The notes: generated by a model from the letters alone, not told the origin. Shown: positions 52,217-61,042, numbered from the stretch's first letter. The stretch: 64,000 bases of DNA from Alistipes sp. (GCA_017555695.1 JAFZFX010000009.1:31107-95106); one strand, 5' to 3'. A program made the numbers and translations.

Positions 52217-53599
52217 TTAATAGAGTCCCTTCAGCATCAGGTTGAAGTAAATGGGCTTCAAGGCATAGACCTTCAGAGCCCAGGCAATCCAACGCTCTTT
52301 CGACATATCAAGCAGTGAGAGCGGGAATGTGAGTTGCTCCTTCTTGTCGTAGTCAAACTCGGCCAACAATACCTTGCCGTACTCTGTGACAATGGGGCAA
52401 GCGGCATAACCGTCGTAGATAGCCTCAGGTGCGCTACCCTCCATCAACGAAACGAGGTTAGCCACCGCTATGGGCAACTGCTTACGCACCGCCGCCGAGG
52501 TCTTGCTGGTGGGGATACCCGCACAGTCACCAAGGCAGATGATGTTGTTGTATGTGAGGTGAACGAGTGTCTGCTTATCGACCATAGCCCAACCGTCGGC
52601 CGCAAGGCTACCCTCGGTCCAGCTGAGTCCTGACTCACGCACGAAGTCGGGCGCACACTGGGGCACCATAAAGTGCATAAAGTCGTAATCGTCGCTGAAC
52701 GGAGTCACCACCTTGTTGCCCTCGGCATCGGTCTCCACGCGTTCGAAGTAGGCACGCTTGGCCGCAGTGTCGATGGCCTTCAGACGGCAGTTCACATCCA
52801 CGGGGATGTTGCGCTCCTTATAGATCTCTTCCAAACGGGGAGTGAAATAGGGCACATTATAGAGTTGCTTACTGCCTGTGTAGTAGTGCATATCAATCTT
52901 GTCGAGGTTGTCATTCTTGCGGGCATTATCCCACGAGAGCAGACAAATCTTTTTGGGCGCACCACCGCACTTATGTTTGGTGTAGGTGTCGCAGAAGATA
53001 CCCTTACCACCCTTCTCACCAAAGGCCTTCATTGCGGGCCAAGTCTTGGTAGCACCCTCTGGGCCATAGATGGTGTGGGCATTACCCTCGCCAATATTCT
53101 GGTAGGTTATACCCTCGATGCGAGACCAATCGTACTTAACACCCGATGCTACAACCAGGAAGTCGTAGGCTATAGAGCCGTTCTTCAGAGTATCGACCTT
53201 GTTCTGGGTGGGGTGAACGAGTGTAACCACATCCTTTACCCACTTTACGCCCGAAGGCATACACTCCGCCTGTGGCTTCCACACATCGTCGGGTTGATAG
53301 ACACCACTCGCAACAAGAGTAAAGCCTGGCTGATAGTACTGACGGTCGCTCGGGTCGATGATTGTAATATCGGGATTAGAGAGTGCGCGCTTCAGCTGTG
53401 AAGCCATACTGATACCCGCTGCACCTCCACCAATAATAACGATACGGCCCTTGGCATTGCTCTTTGCGGCGTAGGCCTTGTCGGTACCCACTGCGAGGAT
53501 AACTCCAGCGGCAGCCATAATCTTCAAGAACTGCGCACGCGTAATCACGCCATCACGCTGCAGGCGCTCCATCTCTTTTTCGAATTTCGATATAGCCAT
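52217..53599 (-). CDS. Sulfide:quinone oxidoreductase-like flavoprotein (SQOR type II)
   Basis: FAD protein of 460 aa that likely oxidises sulfide at the membrane and passes electrons to quinone. Rossmann loop VIIGGGAAGISMASQLKRA near residue 55. Both redox-active Cys contexts of SQOR are present: KCGGAPKKICLLSW near 210, and LGDCAGIPTSKTSAAV near 365, then YDGYAACPIVTEYGKVLLAEFDY. These resemble mitochondrial SQOR from memory, rather than short bacterial SQR or FCC. The N-terminus TRAQFLKIMAAAGVILAVG looks Tat-like but has one Arg where two are required. No persulfide partner gene adjoins. Confidence 0.84.
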   Translation of the reverse strand: MAISKFEKEMERLQRDGVITRAQFLKIMAAAGVILAVGTDKAYAAKSNAKGRIVIIGGGAAGISMASQLKRALSNPDITIIDPSDRQYYQPGFTLVASGVYQPDDVWKPQAECMPSGVKWVKDVVTLVHPTQNKVDTLKNGSIAYDFLVVASGVKYDWSRIEGITYQNIGEGNAHTIYGPEGATKTWPAMKAFGEKGGKGIFCDTYTKHKCGGAPKKICLLSWDNARKNDNLDKIDMHYYTGSKQLYNVPYFTPRLEEIYKERNIPVDVNCRLKAIDTAAKRAYFERVETDAEGNKVVTPFSDDYDFMHFMVPQCAPDFVRESGLSWTEGSLAADGWAMVDKQTLVHLTYNNIICLGDCAGIPTSKTSAAVRKQLPIAVANLVSLMEGSAPEAIYDGYAACPIVTEYGKVLLAEFDYDKKEQLTFPLSLLDMSKERWIAWALKVYALKPIYFNLMLKGLY

Positions 53600-53636
53600 A
53601 AAATACTCCTTTTTAGGTTGTTTCTCTTAATGTATG

Positions 53637-53644
53637 CAAATATA
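53637..53644 (-). promoter_or_regulatory. -7 element of the SQOR-like gene
   Basis: TATATTTG on the minus strand, 38 bases before the start codon, is an exact TAnnTTTG. The -33 region lacks TTTG. Confidence 0.5.
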
Positions 53645-53673
53645 CGAATTTATTCTACACGACGCGTCTTCCG

Positions 53674-56514
53674 TTATAAATCTTTGCGGCGAGTAGCCCT
53701 ATCAACCAGGTAGATTATCGAGCGATACTCGATACCCGAATGTGTAGTAAGACCTATCTCGCAGGTGCGGCTATTGGAGTAACCCTCCGCAGCGCCCGAC
53801 TGCTCGACAGCAGAGCGCAACTTACGCAGTGCGTAGGCGTTGATTTCGGGGTTGGTAAAACCTTTATCACCTGCAAATCCACAACAACCCACCCCCTCGG
53901 GCAGAACAACTCGCTTGGCGCACATCTTGGCCAGCGCGATAATCTTATCGGCAAGACCCATACGGCGCATCGAACAGGTGATGTGCAGAGCCACCGTCTC
54001 GTCGATGGGCTCGAAGAGCAACCTATCGCTCAAGAACTCCAGAATAAACTCGGCGGGCTCGTATAGTTTAAGGCGCGAAATCTTCTCGCGCATACGGTGC
54101 AGACAAGGGCTCTGGTCACAAAGAACAGGATAACGACCGCTGTCGCTCGCTCGCCACAGCGCCTCCTCCAGTTCGGCCACCTTTCTGTCGGCAATGTCGC
54201 TCATACCCTTACTCTCCCAAATAGTACCGCAACAGAGTGAGTCCATACGCTCGGGGAAGATGACCTCATATCCCGCCTTGTGCAAAAGCGAGAGCATCTT
54301 CTCGACCTGCGCCGCATCGTGACGATGCTTATGGTCGGGGCCCATAGTCTGGTTGATGCAACTCGGATAGTAAACCACGCGAGGCTTCTCGCCACCCGTC
54401 ACCTGATTGGCCGAGTGGGCAGAGGCTACCGCCTTTGGTATTTTATAGGCCAGCGGCATAGAGGGTTGCCAACGGGGCAGACCTATGGCGTGCATCGCAG
54501 AGGCCACGCCAGACATAGCCCTCTCTCCCAATACTCGGTGAGAGGTATCGGCCAGCCAAAGCAGAGGTCGCAACGACGATTTAATCTCGGCGAAGTGGTC
54601 GGCAGCAAAGGCTCCGACACGATGACCGAGACTACCCTGCGGATGGTTCTCCGCACGAAGCAGATGCGTCAGCTCACCCATATTGATGCCGAGTGGGCAA
54701 CTTGTCGAGCAGAGGCCGTCGCCAGCGCAACTCTCCTCGCCAAGGTAGGTGTAACCCCTCTCCAACTCGCGCAGCAGCGAAGGATTCTCGCCTGTAGCAC
54801 GCAGACGCGCAATCTCGCGACGAATGACTATTCGCTGGCGTGACGAGAGCGTAAGACCGCAACTTAGGCAGTTCACCTCACAGAAACCGCACTCGATACA
54901 GCGGTCGATGAGTGTCGCCGTCAGCGGCAAAGGTTTGAAGTTCGACAGATGGCATCGCTCGTCGTCATTGAATATTACACCGGGGTTGAGTATGTTTTGT
55001 GCATCAAAGAGCATCTTTATTCGGCGCATAATATCGAAGGCCTTGTCGCCCCATTCGCGCTTGACATAAGGTGCCATATTGCGGCCCGTGCCGTGCTCGG
55101 CCTTCAGTGAGCCGTCATATTTCTCCAATACCAACTTTGCCACCTGCTCCATCAGCTCCTCGTATCGGGCAACCTCAGCCTCGGTAGAGAACGACTGGTT
55201 TATGATAAAGTGGTAGTTACCCTCAAGGGCGTGACCATATATGCAGGCATCGTCGTAGCCGTATCTATCTAACAACTCGGCCAAATCGGCAGTAGCCTCG
55301 GGCAGATGCTCGATGGGGAAGGCTACATCCTCGATTAAGGATGTAGTGCCAGCACGGCGCGAGCCTCCCACCGAAGGGAATATACCCGAACGGATGGCCC
55401 AATATCGTGCCTGCAACGCCTCATCAGTCGAGAAGTGGGCGGGCTGATAGAGCTTAAAGTCACCCAAACGCTGCTCGATAGCCGATATATTTGACTGCAA
55501 CTCCTCTGCGGAGTGAGCCTTGGTCTCGGTAAGCACAGCCGTGAGTCCTACGCCCGTGGTATCGTTTACCGAAGCGAGCGACTTGGCATCGAGCAACTCG
55601 GCACTGTGAACAATACGCTCGCCACTTTGGCCAACAATCTGTCGCATAGCCACCACAGCCTTGCACGCCTCGCGTATCGAGTCGAAGTAGAGCATCGCGC
55701 AAGCCTTGTGTTCGAAATCTCGCTCCGAAAGCATCGTCACCTCCGACATAAAGGCCAAAGTTCCCTCCGAGCCTACCATCAAGTGGGCGATGATGTCGAA
55801 CACATCGTCGTACATCACCAGCGGCAACAGATTCAGACCCACCACATTCTTAATCGAATACTTCTGCCTGATGCGGGCCGTCAGCACCTCGTCAGCACGC
55901 ACCTCATCACGCAGAGCCTCCAGCGAGCGAATAAACTCCGAGTGGGTGGCGGCGAACTCGCGGCGACTATCCTCAGAGCCTGTATCGAGTACCGAGCCGT
56001 CGCTGAAAACAATTCGCATCGAGAGCAATACCCTATCACTGTTGGCGTGTGTACCACAATTCATTCCCGAGGCGTTATTCATCACGATTCCGCCCACCAT
56101 AGCGCTCTTTACCGATGCGGGGTCGGGCGAAAAACGATAGCCATAGGGCTTGAGTACTTCGCTCACCTTTGAGCCTATCACACCTGGCTGCAGACGGATG
56201 GCCTTGCCTCCGTCCAGCACTTCGTACTTCTCCCAATTCTTGCCCGCTACGACCAACACCGAGTCGCTCACCGACTGCCCCGAGAGGCTAGTGCCCGCAG
56301 CACGGAATGTGAGCGGCACAGAGTATTGTGCTGCCGCGCGTATAATCTTCGCTATCTCCTCCTCGCCATCGCTACGCAATACGATTTGCGGAAGGAGGCG
56401 ATAGAAGCCAGCATCGGTACCCCACGCCAGACGACGGAGGTAGTCGGTATAGATTCTCTGCTGGGGGATAAACGACTTTATATGATTGAGAAAATCGAGA
56501 TGACTCTGTTTCAT
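53674..56514 (-). CDS. FAD-linked oxidase and Fe-S protein fusion (YdiJ/D-2-hydroxyacid dehydrogenase type)
   Basis: A 946-residue fusion. Residues 1-500 form a VAO-type FAD domain (PLTFRAAGTSLSGQSVSDSVLVV; VGGIVMNNASGMNCGT; EGTLAFMSEVTML; the final helix GRNMAPYVKREWG). Residues about 530-650 bind two [4Fe-4S] clusters (CIECGFCEVNC; CAGDGLCSTSCPLG). The C-terminal CCG domains follow (SLCCGTIWESKG, GVGCCGFAGDKGF). It resembles E. coli YdiJ, a D-2-hydroxyglutarate or related 2-hydroxyacid dehydrogenase; the substrate cannot be fixed. Cytosolic, no signal. Confidence 0.9.
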   Translation of the reverse strand: MKQSHLDFLNHIKSFIPQQRIYTDYLRRLAWGTDAGFYRLLPQIVLRSDGEEEIAKIIRAAAQYSVPLTFRAAGTSLSGQSVSDSVLVVAGKNWEKYEVLDGGKAIRLQPGVIGSKVSEVLKPYGYRFSPDPASVKSAMVGGIVMNNASGMNCGTHANSDRVLLSMRIVFSDGSVLDTGSEDSRREFAATHSEFIRSLEALRDEVRADEVLTARIRQKYSIKNVVGLNLLPLVMYDDVFDIIAHLMVGSEGTLAFMSEVTMLSERDFEHKACAMLYFDSIREACKAVVAMRQIVGQSGERIVHSAELLDAKSLASVNDTTGVGLTAVLTETKAHSAEELQSNISAIEQRLGDFKLYQPAHFSTDEALQARYWAIRSGIFPSVGGSRRAGTTSLIEDVAFPIEHLPEATADLAELLDRYGYDDACIYGHALEGNYHFIINQSFSTEAEVARYEELMEQVAKLVLEKYDGSLKAEHGTGRNMAPYVKREWGDKAFDIMRRIKMLFDAQNILNPGVIFNDDERCHLSNFKPLPLTATLIDRCIECGFCEVNCLSCGLTLSSRQRIVIRREIARLRATGENPSLLRELERGYTYLGEESCAGDGLCSTSCPLGINMGELTHLLRAENHPQGSLGHRVGAFAADHFAEIKSSLRPLLWLADTSHRVLGERAMSGVASAMHAIGLPRWQPSMPLAYKIPKAVASAHSANQVTGGEKPRVVYYPSCINQTMGPDHKHRHDAAQVEKMLSLLHKAGYEVIFPERMDSLCCGTIWESKGMSDIADRKVAELEEALWRASDSGRYPVLCDQSPCLHRMREKISRLKLYEPAEFILEFLSDRLLFEPIDETVALHITCSMRRMGLADKIIALAKMCAKRVVLPEGVGCCGFAGDKGFTNPEINAYALRKLRSAVEQSGAAEGYSNSRTCEIGLTTHSGIEYRSIIYLVDRATRRKDL

Positions 56515-56535
56515 AATTGCCTAAATGATTTTGTA

Positions 56536-56543
56536 CAAATATA
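56536..56543 (-). promoter_or_regulatory. -7 element of the FAD/Fe-S dehydrogenase gene
   Basis: TATATTTG on the minus strand, 22 bases before the ATG at 56514, is an exact TAnnTTTG, directly beside the terminator of the upstream yebC gene. Confidence 0.5.
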
Positions 56544-56544
56544 C

Positions 56545-56585
56545 AAAAAAAACGATATTTGAGAACTCCCCAAATATCGTTTTTA
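56545..56585 (-). terminator. Terminator after yebC
   Basis: ACGATATTTG and CAAATATCGT arms pair perfectly over 10 bp, flanked by A and T runs. It is symmetric, and serves yebC on the minus strand. Confidence 0.83.
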
Positions 56586-56609
56586 CTCTTTGTTGTATGC
56601 TACGAAGGC

Positions 56610-57347
56610 TTACTCCTCGCTGCCGTCGTCCTCGGCCTCGGCCATTGTGGTATAAACATTTACCACATCCTCGTCCTCCTCCAACTTCTCCTGCAGCTTC
56701 TCTACAGCCTCACGCTCCTCGGCAGTGAGCTCCTTAGTGTCGGTGGGGATGCGTACGCCCTCACCAGATACCAACTCGTGACCGTTGTCCTCGATCCACT
56801 TCTGGATAGCACCGAATGACTCGTAGGGGGCACTTACTGTTACCTCGCCATCCTCAGCGTAGAACTCATCCACGCCCAAGTCAATCATCTCGAGCTCCAT
56901 CTCCTCGAAATCAACCTCGCCAGCAGGCTTAAATTTGAACACACACTTGTGCTCGAACATAAATGCCACGCTACCAGAGTTACCCAATGTACCACCACAC
57001 TTGTTGAAGTACATTCTCACGCTGGCTACCGTACGGTTAGTGTTGTCGGTGGCAGTCTCCACCAAGAACGCTACGCCGTGAGGGCCATAACCCTCGTAAA
57101 TCATCTCCTTGTAATCAGCAGCATCCTTGTCGGTTGCACGCTTGATAGCACGCTCGATGTTCTCCTTGGGCATATTCTCTGCCTTTGCGTTCTGAATCAA
57201 GATACGCAGGCGGGTGTTAGAGTTGGGATCTGCACCAGCAGCCTTAACTGCGATTTCAATCTCCTTACCGATTTTAGTAAAAACGCGGGCCATGTGTCCC
57301 CAGCGCTTCATTTTTCTAGCTTTGCGATACTCAAACGCTCTTCCCAT
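56610..57347 (-). CDS. YebC/PmpR/TACO1 family protein
   Basis: 245 residues with the family signatures MGRAFEYRKARKMKRWGHMARVF (split here), IAVKAAGADPNSN, AENMPKENIERAIKRATDKD, and YEGYGPHGVAFLVE. Classically annotated as a transcriptional regulator; recent work assigns these proteins to ribosome rescue at polyproline or to translational activation. A C-terminal acidic tail (EDEDVVNVYTTMAEAEDDGSEE, split) ends the protein. It stands alone. Confidence 0.93.
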   Translation of the reverse strand: MGRAFEYRKARKMKRWGHMARVFTKIGKEIEIAVKAAGADPNSNTRLRILIQNAKAENMPKENIERAIKRATDKDAADYKEMIYEGYGPHGVAFLVETATDNTNRTVASVRMYFNKCGGTLGNSGSVAFMFEHKCVFKFKPAGEVDFEEMELEMIDLGVDEFYAEDGEVTVSAPYESFGAIQKWIEDNGHELVSGEGVRIPTDTKELTAEEREAVEKLQEKLEEDEDVVNVYTTMAEAEDDGSEE

Positions 57348-57385
57348 AATGAGTTATATTTTTGTTGTTATTTTTTTGCTGACCG

Positions 57386-57393
57386 CAAAAATA
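57386..57393 (-). promoter_or_regulatory. -7 element of yebC
   Basis: TATTTTTG on the minus strand, 39 bases before the start codon, is an exact TAnnTTTG; a TTTG lies 15 bases further upstream, closer than the usual 19-20. Confidence 0.45.
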
Positions 57394-57467
57394 CTAAAAT
57401 AATTGACACAAAGCAACTCCGCCGTCAAAATAATGCTCGGCAAGGGCGCACTCTTGAGAAAAATCAC

Positions 57468-57475
57468 TACTTTTG
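57468..57475 (+). promoter_or_regulatory. -7 element of the threonylcarbamoyl-AMP synthase gene
   Basis: TACTTTTG, an exact TAnnTTTG, 25 bases before the ATG at 57501. Divergent from yebC; the -33 box is not clear. Confidence 0.5.
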
Positions 57476-57500
57476 TAGCAGTTGAAATAACATTTGATTT

Positions 57501-58067
57501 ATGGAGAAAGAGATTTTGGCAGCCATAGAGGTGCTACGCAATGGTGGATTGATACTATATCCGACCGACACGGTTTGGGGCATTGGCTGTGATGCTACGA
57601 ATGCCGAGGCCGTAGAGAAGGTGTATAAGCTCAAGCAGAGCCAGAACAAGCAGTCGATGCTCGTACTGTGCCGCGATGCCGATATGATTGTGCGCTATGT
57701 GAACAAGGCGCCCGGCATTGCATTCGAGGTGATGGAGATGTCCGAGAAGCCGCTGACGCTGATTCTGCAGGGTGCTGTAGGCGTTGCCGCCAACCTCATC
57801 CCCGAGGAGGGCACGCTGGGTGTACGCGTACCTAATCACGAATTCTGCCATCAGCTGTTGCGCCGTTTCGGCAAGCCTATCGTATCGACATCGGCCAACA
57901 TCTCGGGCGAGCCTACACCCACAAAGGGTCTAAAGGATGTGAGCCGCGAGATTATCGATGGTGTGGATTTCGTTGTCAATCCCCGCTTCCAGGGCAAGCC
58001 TACGGGTCAGCCGAGCGCAATCATCGCCTTTGGCGAGCGTGGCGAAGTGGAGATAATTCGTAAATAG
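57501..58067 (+). CDS. tsaC: L-threonylcarbamoyladenylate synthase (Sua5/YrdC/TsaC family)
   Basis: Makes threonylcarbamoyl-AMP from threonine, bicarbonate and ATP for the t6A37 modification of tRNAs that read ANN codons. At 188 aa it is the single-domain (TsaC-type) form. Signatures: LRNGGLILYPTDTVWGIGCDATN near residue 12-34, KLKQSQNKQSMLVLC, LIPEEGTLGVRVPNHEFC, and IVSTSANISGEPTPT near 130. The gene ends 7 bases before a thioesterase gene. Confidence 0.93.
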   Translation: MEKEILAAIEVLRNGGLILYPTDTVWGIGCDATNAEAVEKVYKLKQSQNKQSMLVLCRDADMIVRYVNKAPGIAFEVMEMSEKPLTLILQGAVGVAANLIPEEGTLGVRVPNHEFCHQLLRRFGKPIVSTSANISGEPTPTKGLKDVSREIIDGVDFVVNPRFQGKPTGQPSAIIAFGERGEVEIIRK

Positions 58068-58074
58068 GCGAGTT

Positions 58075-58467
58075 ATGCCGTTGCTTATTACCACGCCCAT
58101 ACAGGTGCGTTTCTCGGATGTGGACCTCTTCGGCCACATCAACAATGTGGTGCAGCAGATGTACTTCGACCTTGGCAAGACCGACCTGTTCAAGGAGTTG
58201 TGGCGTCTGACGGGTGCTGCCGAGCAGGTGCCAGCACTCATCGCGTCGCTCAACAACGAGTTCTATGAGCAGATATTCTACGGCGACGAGGTGGTGGTTG
58301 AGACCTTCATCGAGTCGATTGGCAATAAGAGTCTGACTCTCGTGCAGCGCCTGAAGTCAAACGGTAAGCTATGCACCCTCTCGCGCGTCGTGATGGTGTG
58401 CTACGACAAGGAGAAGTGCCAATCAGTTGCCGCACCCGATGCCTGGCGTAAGTACATAGGCGAGTAA
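58075..58467 (+). CDS. Acyl-CoA thioesterase (4HBT hotdog fold)
   Basis: A 130-residue single hotdog-fold protein of the YbgC/4-hydroxybenzoyl-CoA thioesterase group. The catalytic Asp region is VRFSDVDLFGHINNVVQQMYFD (position 12-34, split), matching the YRDTDxxGHVNN type. Substrate unknown; often hydrolyses acyl-CoA or acyl-ACP. It is cotranscribed with tsaC by context and followed by a GGGGTTGTC-type terminator. Confidence 0.87.
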   Translation: MPLLITTPIQVRFSDVDLFGHINNVVQQMYFDLGKTDLFKELWRLTGAAEQVPALIASLNNEFYEQIFYGDEVVVETFIESIGNKSLTLVQRLKSNGKLCTLSRVVMVCYDKEKCQSVAAPDAWRKYIGE

Positions 58468-58489
58468 ATAGAGAAAGAGCAAAAAACAA

Positions 58490-58530
58490 GGGGTTGTCCA
58501 ACAAGTGCGTCGGACAACCCCTATTTCTTT
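58490..58530. terminator. Bidirectional terminator, GGGGTTGTC family
   Basis: Arms GGGGTTGTCC and GGACAACCCC (10 bp), loop of 12 bases, followed by TATTTCTTT and preceded by an A-run. Separates the thioesterase (+) and the phosphodiesterase (-) genes. Confidence 0.87.
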
Positions 58531-58546
58531 GGGGATTTACACTACC

Positions 58547-59458
58547 TTATTCGAAAGCCTCTACGATAGGACGACCACGCCATACATCGGGAGTCTTTGC
58601 ACCGAAGATGTAAGCAATGGTAGGAGCAGTGTCGTAACGCACTACCGAGCTCTGAATCTGGTGACCCTTCTTCACGCCAGCGCCGTAGAATACAAGCGGA
58701 GCTTCCATCTCTGACATTGAGGTGCTACCGTGACCTGTGCCGATACCACCGTGGTCAGATACAACCATAAAGAGTGTCTCATCGTACATTCCAGCCTCCT
58801 TTGTTGCTTCGATAATCTGTGCAATGTAGGCATCCATAACCTCCAGACGACTCATATAGGTCTCTGAACCCCAGCCCTGGCCGTGACCCTCAACATCGGG
58901 AGAGTCGAAGATACACATCGCGAAGTCGGGCTTATGCTCCTTAAGGTAGGCGGTGTAGGCATTGACGATATCCACGCTCTTGCTCTCGCCCATAGGCACA
59001 TTCTTGTGGAATGTAACGGCCTTATTGTCAATCAAGTCGCCAATAACGGGCCACTCGTAGAATGCACACAGATTATACTCGGGGTTATGACGACGCAACA
59101 CGGTCATCATTGTGGGGAATATGCCATTCTCGCCCAGCTCGATTGAGGGGAAGTCTGGCGTACGGCTACCCCAAGTGTTATAGCCGTGCATCTCAGGACC
59201 TACGCCCATATACATCGAAGCCCAGTTGCAGGCACTCGACGAGGGGAGGATACTGCGAGCCTGGAGCGTCCACGCACCTTCGGCCATCATCATCTTCAGT
59301 GTAGGCATATTAGCTGCCTCGACGGTATTGCCAGCAAGGCCATCGAGACCAATCATCACCACATGCTTAACACCCTTTACGCCCTTGTGCTCAGACTGGC
59401 ACGAAAGCATCATCGCAGCCGCAACGGCCACACAGCAGAGAGAGAAAAATCTTTTCAT
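58547..59458 (-). CDS. Type I phosphodiesterase/nucleotide pyrophosphatase-like lipoprotein
   Basis: Exported 303-aa alkaline phosphatase superfamily protein with a lipoprotein signal (FFSLCCVAVAAAMMLSC). Metal site: VVMIGLDGLAG (Asp), nucleophile region PSSSACNWASMY (Ser where many relatives have Thr), DSPDVEGHG (Asp, His), VVSDHGGIGTGHGS (Asp, His, His). It should hydrolyse phosphodiesters or phosphate esters in the periplasm. Substrate unknown. Promoter at 59507. Confidence 0.86.
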   Translation of the reverse strand: MKRFFSLCCVAVAAAMMLSCQSEHKGVKGVKHVVMIGLDGLAGNTVEAANMPTLKMMMAEGAWTLQARSILPSSSACNWASMYMGVGPEMHGYNTWGSRTPDFPSIELGENGIFPTMMTVLRRHNPEYNLCAFYEWPVIGDLIDNKAVTFHKNVPMGESKSVDIVNAYTAYLKEHKPDFAMCIFDSPDVEGHGQGWGSETYMSRLEVMDAYIAQIIEATKEAGMYDETLFMVVSDHGGIGTGHGSTSMSEMEAPLVFYGAGVKKGHQIQSSVVRYDTAPTIAYIFGAKTPDVWRGRPIVEAFE

Positions 59459-59506
59459 AATAATATTAGGTTTATTAGATTAGTCTTTTTTAGTGATACA
59501 TCTATA

Positions 59507-59514
59507 CAAAGATA
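59507..59514 (-). promoter_or_regulatory. -7 element of the phosphodiesterase gene
   Basis: TATCTTTG on the minus strand, 49 bases before the start codon, is an exact TAnnTTTG. The -33 box is imperfect. Confidence 0.5.
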
Positions 59515-59548
59515 TGAATTTTTCCGTCACCGCAATACCTCGAGGCAA

Positions 59549-59580
59549 CAAAAAAAAAGGTTCCGATATTTCGGAACCTT
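59549..59580 (-). terminator. Terminator after rpsT
   Basis: AAGGTTCCG and CGGAACCTT (9 bp) around a 6-base loop, with a long T-run on the minus strand (A-run on plus). Confidence 0.87.
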
Positions 59581-59625
59581 CTTATCTTGGTCGTCATCGA
59601 CCTATCCACGATGCAATCTAAATGA

Positions 59626-59877
59626 TTAGAGAGCGTTTACGTGCAATGCCAATGAGCTCTTCAAGTTAGCAGCCTTATTCTTGTGAATAATGCCGTGCTT
59701 AGCGATCTTATCAAGCATTGATGATACCTTGGGCAGCAAAGCCTCTGCTGCGCTCTTCTCGGTTGTGTTACGCAAAGCCTTCACAGCGTTACGAGCTGTC
59801 TTGTGATAAAGGCGGTTATGCGCACGCTTTGTAGCGGTCTGACGAATTCTCTTCTTTGATGACTTGTGATTTGCCAT
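59626..59877 (-). CDS. rpsT: 30S ribosomal protein S20
   Basis: An 83-residue basic all-helical small-subunit protein, first 17S-rRNA-binding set. It starts [21 protein letters not shown] and contains [16 protein letters not shown] and [19 protein letters not shown], matching S20 throughout. Highly expressed codons. The 169 bases between it and tRNA-Glu (59878-60046) hold two small hairpins but no gene; no clear TAnnTTTG promoter was found, so it may be cotranscribed with the tRNA. Confidence 0.97.
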   Translation of the reverse strand: MANHKSSKKRIRQTATKRAHNRLYHKTARNAVKALRNTTEKSAAEALLPKVSSMLDKIAKHGIIHKNKAANLKSSLALHVNAL

Positions 59878-60046
59878 AGTTGTGTTAATTTTTATTTTAC
59901 TTTTTTCTGTTTCCTTTTTTTCGTAGGCTGTACCTCTCTCAAGGCACCCCCTCTTAATTATACCGCGAGGTCAAACCTCAACCGATGCTCCGTAGGCATC
60001 AAAAAATCTTTTCACCCTGTCAAACACCCGTAGGTGTAAGTCATAG

Positions 60047-60118
60047 TAGCCCATAGGAGAGTCGAACTCCTCTTTCAAGAATGAAAATCTTGCGTCCTAA
60101 CCGATAGACGAATGGGCC
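60047..60118 (-). tRNA. tRNA-Glu (UUC)
   Basis: Read on the minus strand it folds into a cloverleaf. Acceptor arms are GGCCCAT and ATGGGCT (a G-U pair at the first position). The anticodon stem CAAGA/TCTTG has loop TTTTCAT with anticodon TTC. The T arm holds GAGTTCGACTC. CCA is not encoded. The sequence closely resembles Bacteroides glutamate tRNA. Confidence 0.95.
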
Positions 60119-60160
60119 TTACCACTATCGCCCACAGCAAAGTGGTGGACTTTAGCGGTG

Positions 60161-60168
60161 CAAAGGTA
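60161..60168 (-). promoter_or_regulatory. -7 element of the tRNA-Glu gene
   Basis: TACCTTTG on the minus strand, an exact TAnnTTTG, 43 bases upstream of the tRNA 5' end, with GTTG 19 bases further upstream. Confidence 0.6.
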
Positions 60169-60199
60169 ATTAAAAAAATACAATCTGCAACTATTAAAA

Positions 60200-60248
60200 A
60201 GAAAAAAAGTGACATAAGCCCCTACTATACGAGAGATTTATGTCACTT
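60200..60248 (-). terminator. Terminator after adk
   Basis: AAGTGACATAA and TTATGTCACTT-type arms (11 bp) with a 20-base loop, followed on the minus strand by a T-rich run. It separates adk from the tRNA promoter. Confidence 0.8.
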
Positions 60249-60285
60249 ACAGCCTATGTTTTAGCCGTTTTTGGGTGGCGTCGAA

Positions 60286-60861
60286 CTACTTTTTAGAGTC
60301 GATAGCCGCGCAGATACGGTCGAACACCTCGTCCATAGTACCTACACCATCTACGGCAACATACTTACCCTGCTTTGCGTAGTGGTCAGCAACGATGGCT
60401 GTCTGCTCGCGGTAAACAGCGATTCGGTTGCGGATAACATCCTCTGATGCGTCATCGGCACGGCCTGAATCCTTACCACGCAACAAGATGCGATCAACCA
60501 ACTCCTGCTCGGGAACATCCATATAAACCATCACATTAACACCCAAACCATCCTCAGCCAAGATACGGTCGAACTCCTCGGCCTGGGCTGTAGTGCGGGG
60601 GAAACCGTCGAAGATGTTACCTACGGCATCCTTATGCTCCTGCATATAGTTACGAATCATACCGATTACGATTGAATCGGGAGCCAACTGGCCAGACTCG
60701 ATATAGCTCTGCATACTCTTGCCGAGCTCGGTACCACGAGCGATCTCACCACGAATTACCTCACCTGTAGAGATGTGGTTGATGTTATACTTCTCCTTAA
60801 TTCGCACGGCCTGCGTACCCTTACCGCATCCGGGCGCTCCAAATAATATGATATTAAGCAT
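60286..60861 (-). CDS. adk: Adenylate kinase
   Basis: ATP:AMP phosphotransferase, 191 aa, of the short form without the zinc LID. P-loop IILFGAPGCGKGTQA, AMP site ISTGEVIRGEI, GNIFDGFPRTTAQAEEFD, and LID start RILLRGKDSGRADD. All essential features are visible. Promoter at 60900. Confidence 0.97.
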   Translation of the reverse strand: MLNIILFGAPGCGKGTQAVRIKEKYNINHISTGEVIRGEIARGTELGKSMQSYIESGQLAPDSIVIGMIRNYMQEHKDAVGNIFDGFPRTTAQAEEFDRILAEDGLGVNVMVYMDVPEQELVDRILLRGKDSGRADDASEDVIRNRIAVYREQTAIVADHYAKQGKYVAVDGVGTMDEVFDRICAAIDSKK

Positions 60862-60899
60862 AATGGTAGTAGTTTTATTAACCTAACAATTAACGCCGC

Positions 60900-60907
60900 C
60901 AAAAGTA
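60900..60907 (-). promoter_or_regulatory. -7 element of adk
   Basis: TACTTTTG on the minus strand, 39 bases before the start codon, is an exact TAnnTTTG. The -33 position has TTTT. Confidence 0.55.
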
Positions 60908-61034
60908 CAAAAAGTTAAATTAAAAAGCGACATCAGAGCAAACTATTTGCTACATAAAATGGTACAAATTCTGTTTTTCGTTCCATTTTCGCCCAAATAT
61001 GACCACTTCGCGGGGCGGAGATAATCTTTTTTGC

Positions 61035-61042
61035 TAACTTTG
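61035..61042 (+). promoter_or_regulatory. -7 element of the 61062 lipoprotein gene
   Basis: TAACTTTG, exact TAnnTTTG, 19 bases before the ATG, so the 5' leader would be short. No TTTG at -33. Confidence 0.5.

Noticed and set aside
53499-53599. Tat signal on the SQOR-like protein
   Set aside because: The motif TRAQFLK has a single Arg, so a canonical twin-arginine signal cannot be claimed.
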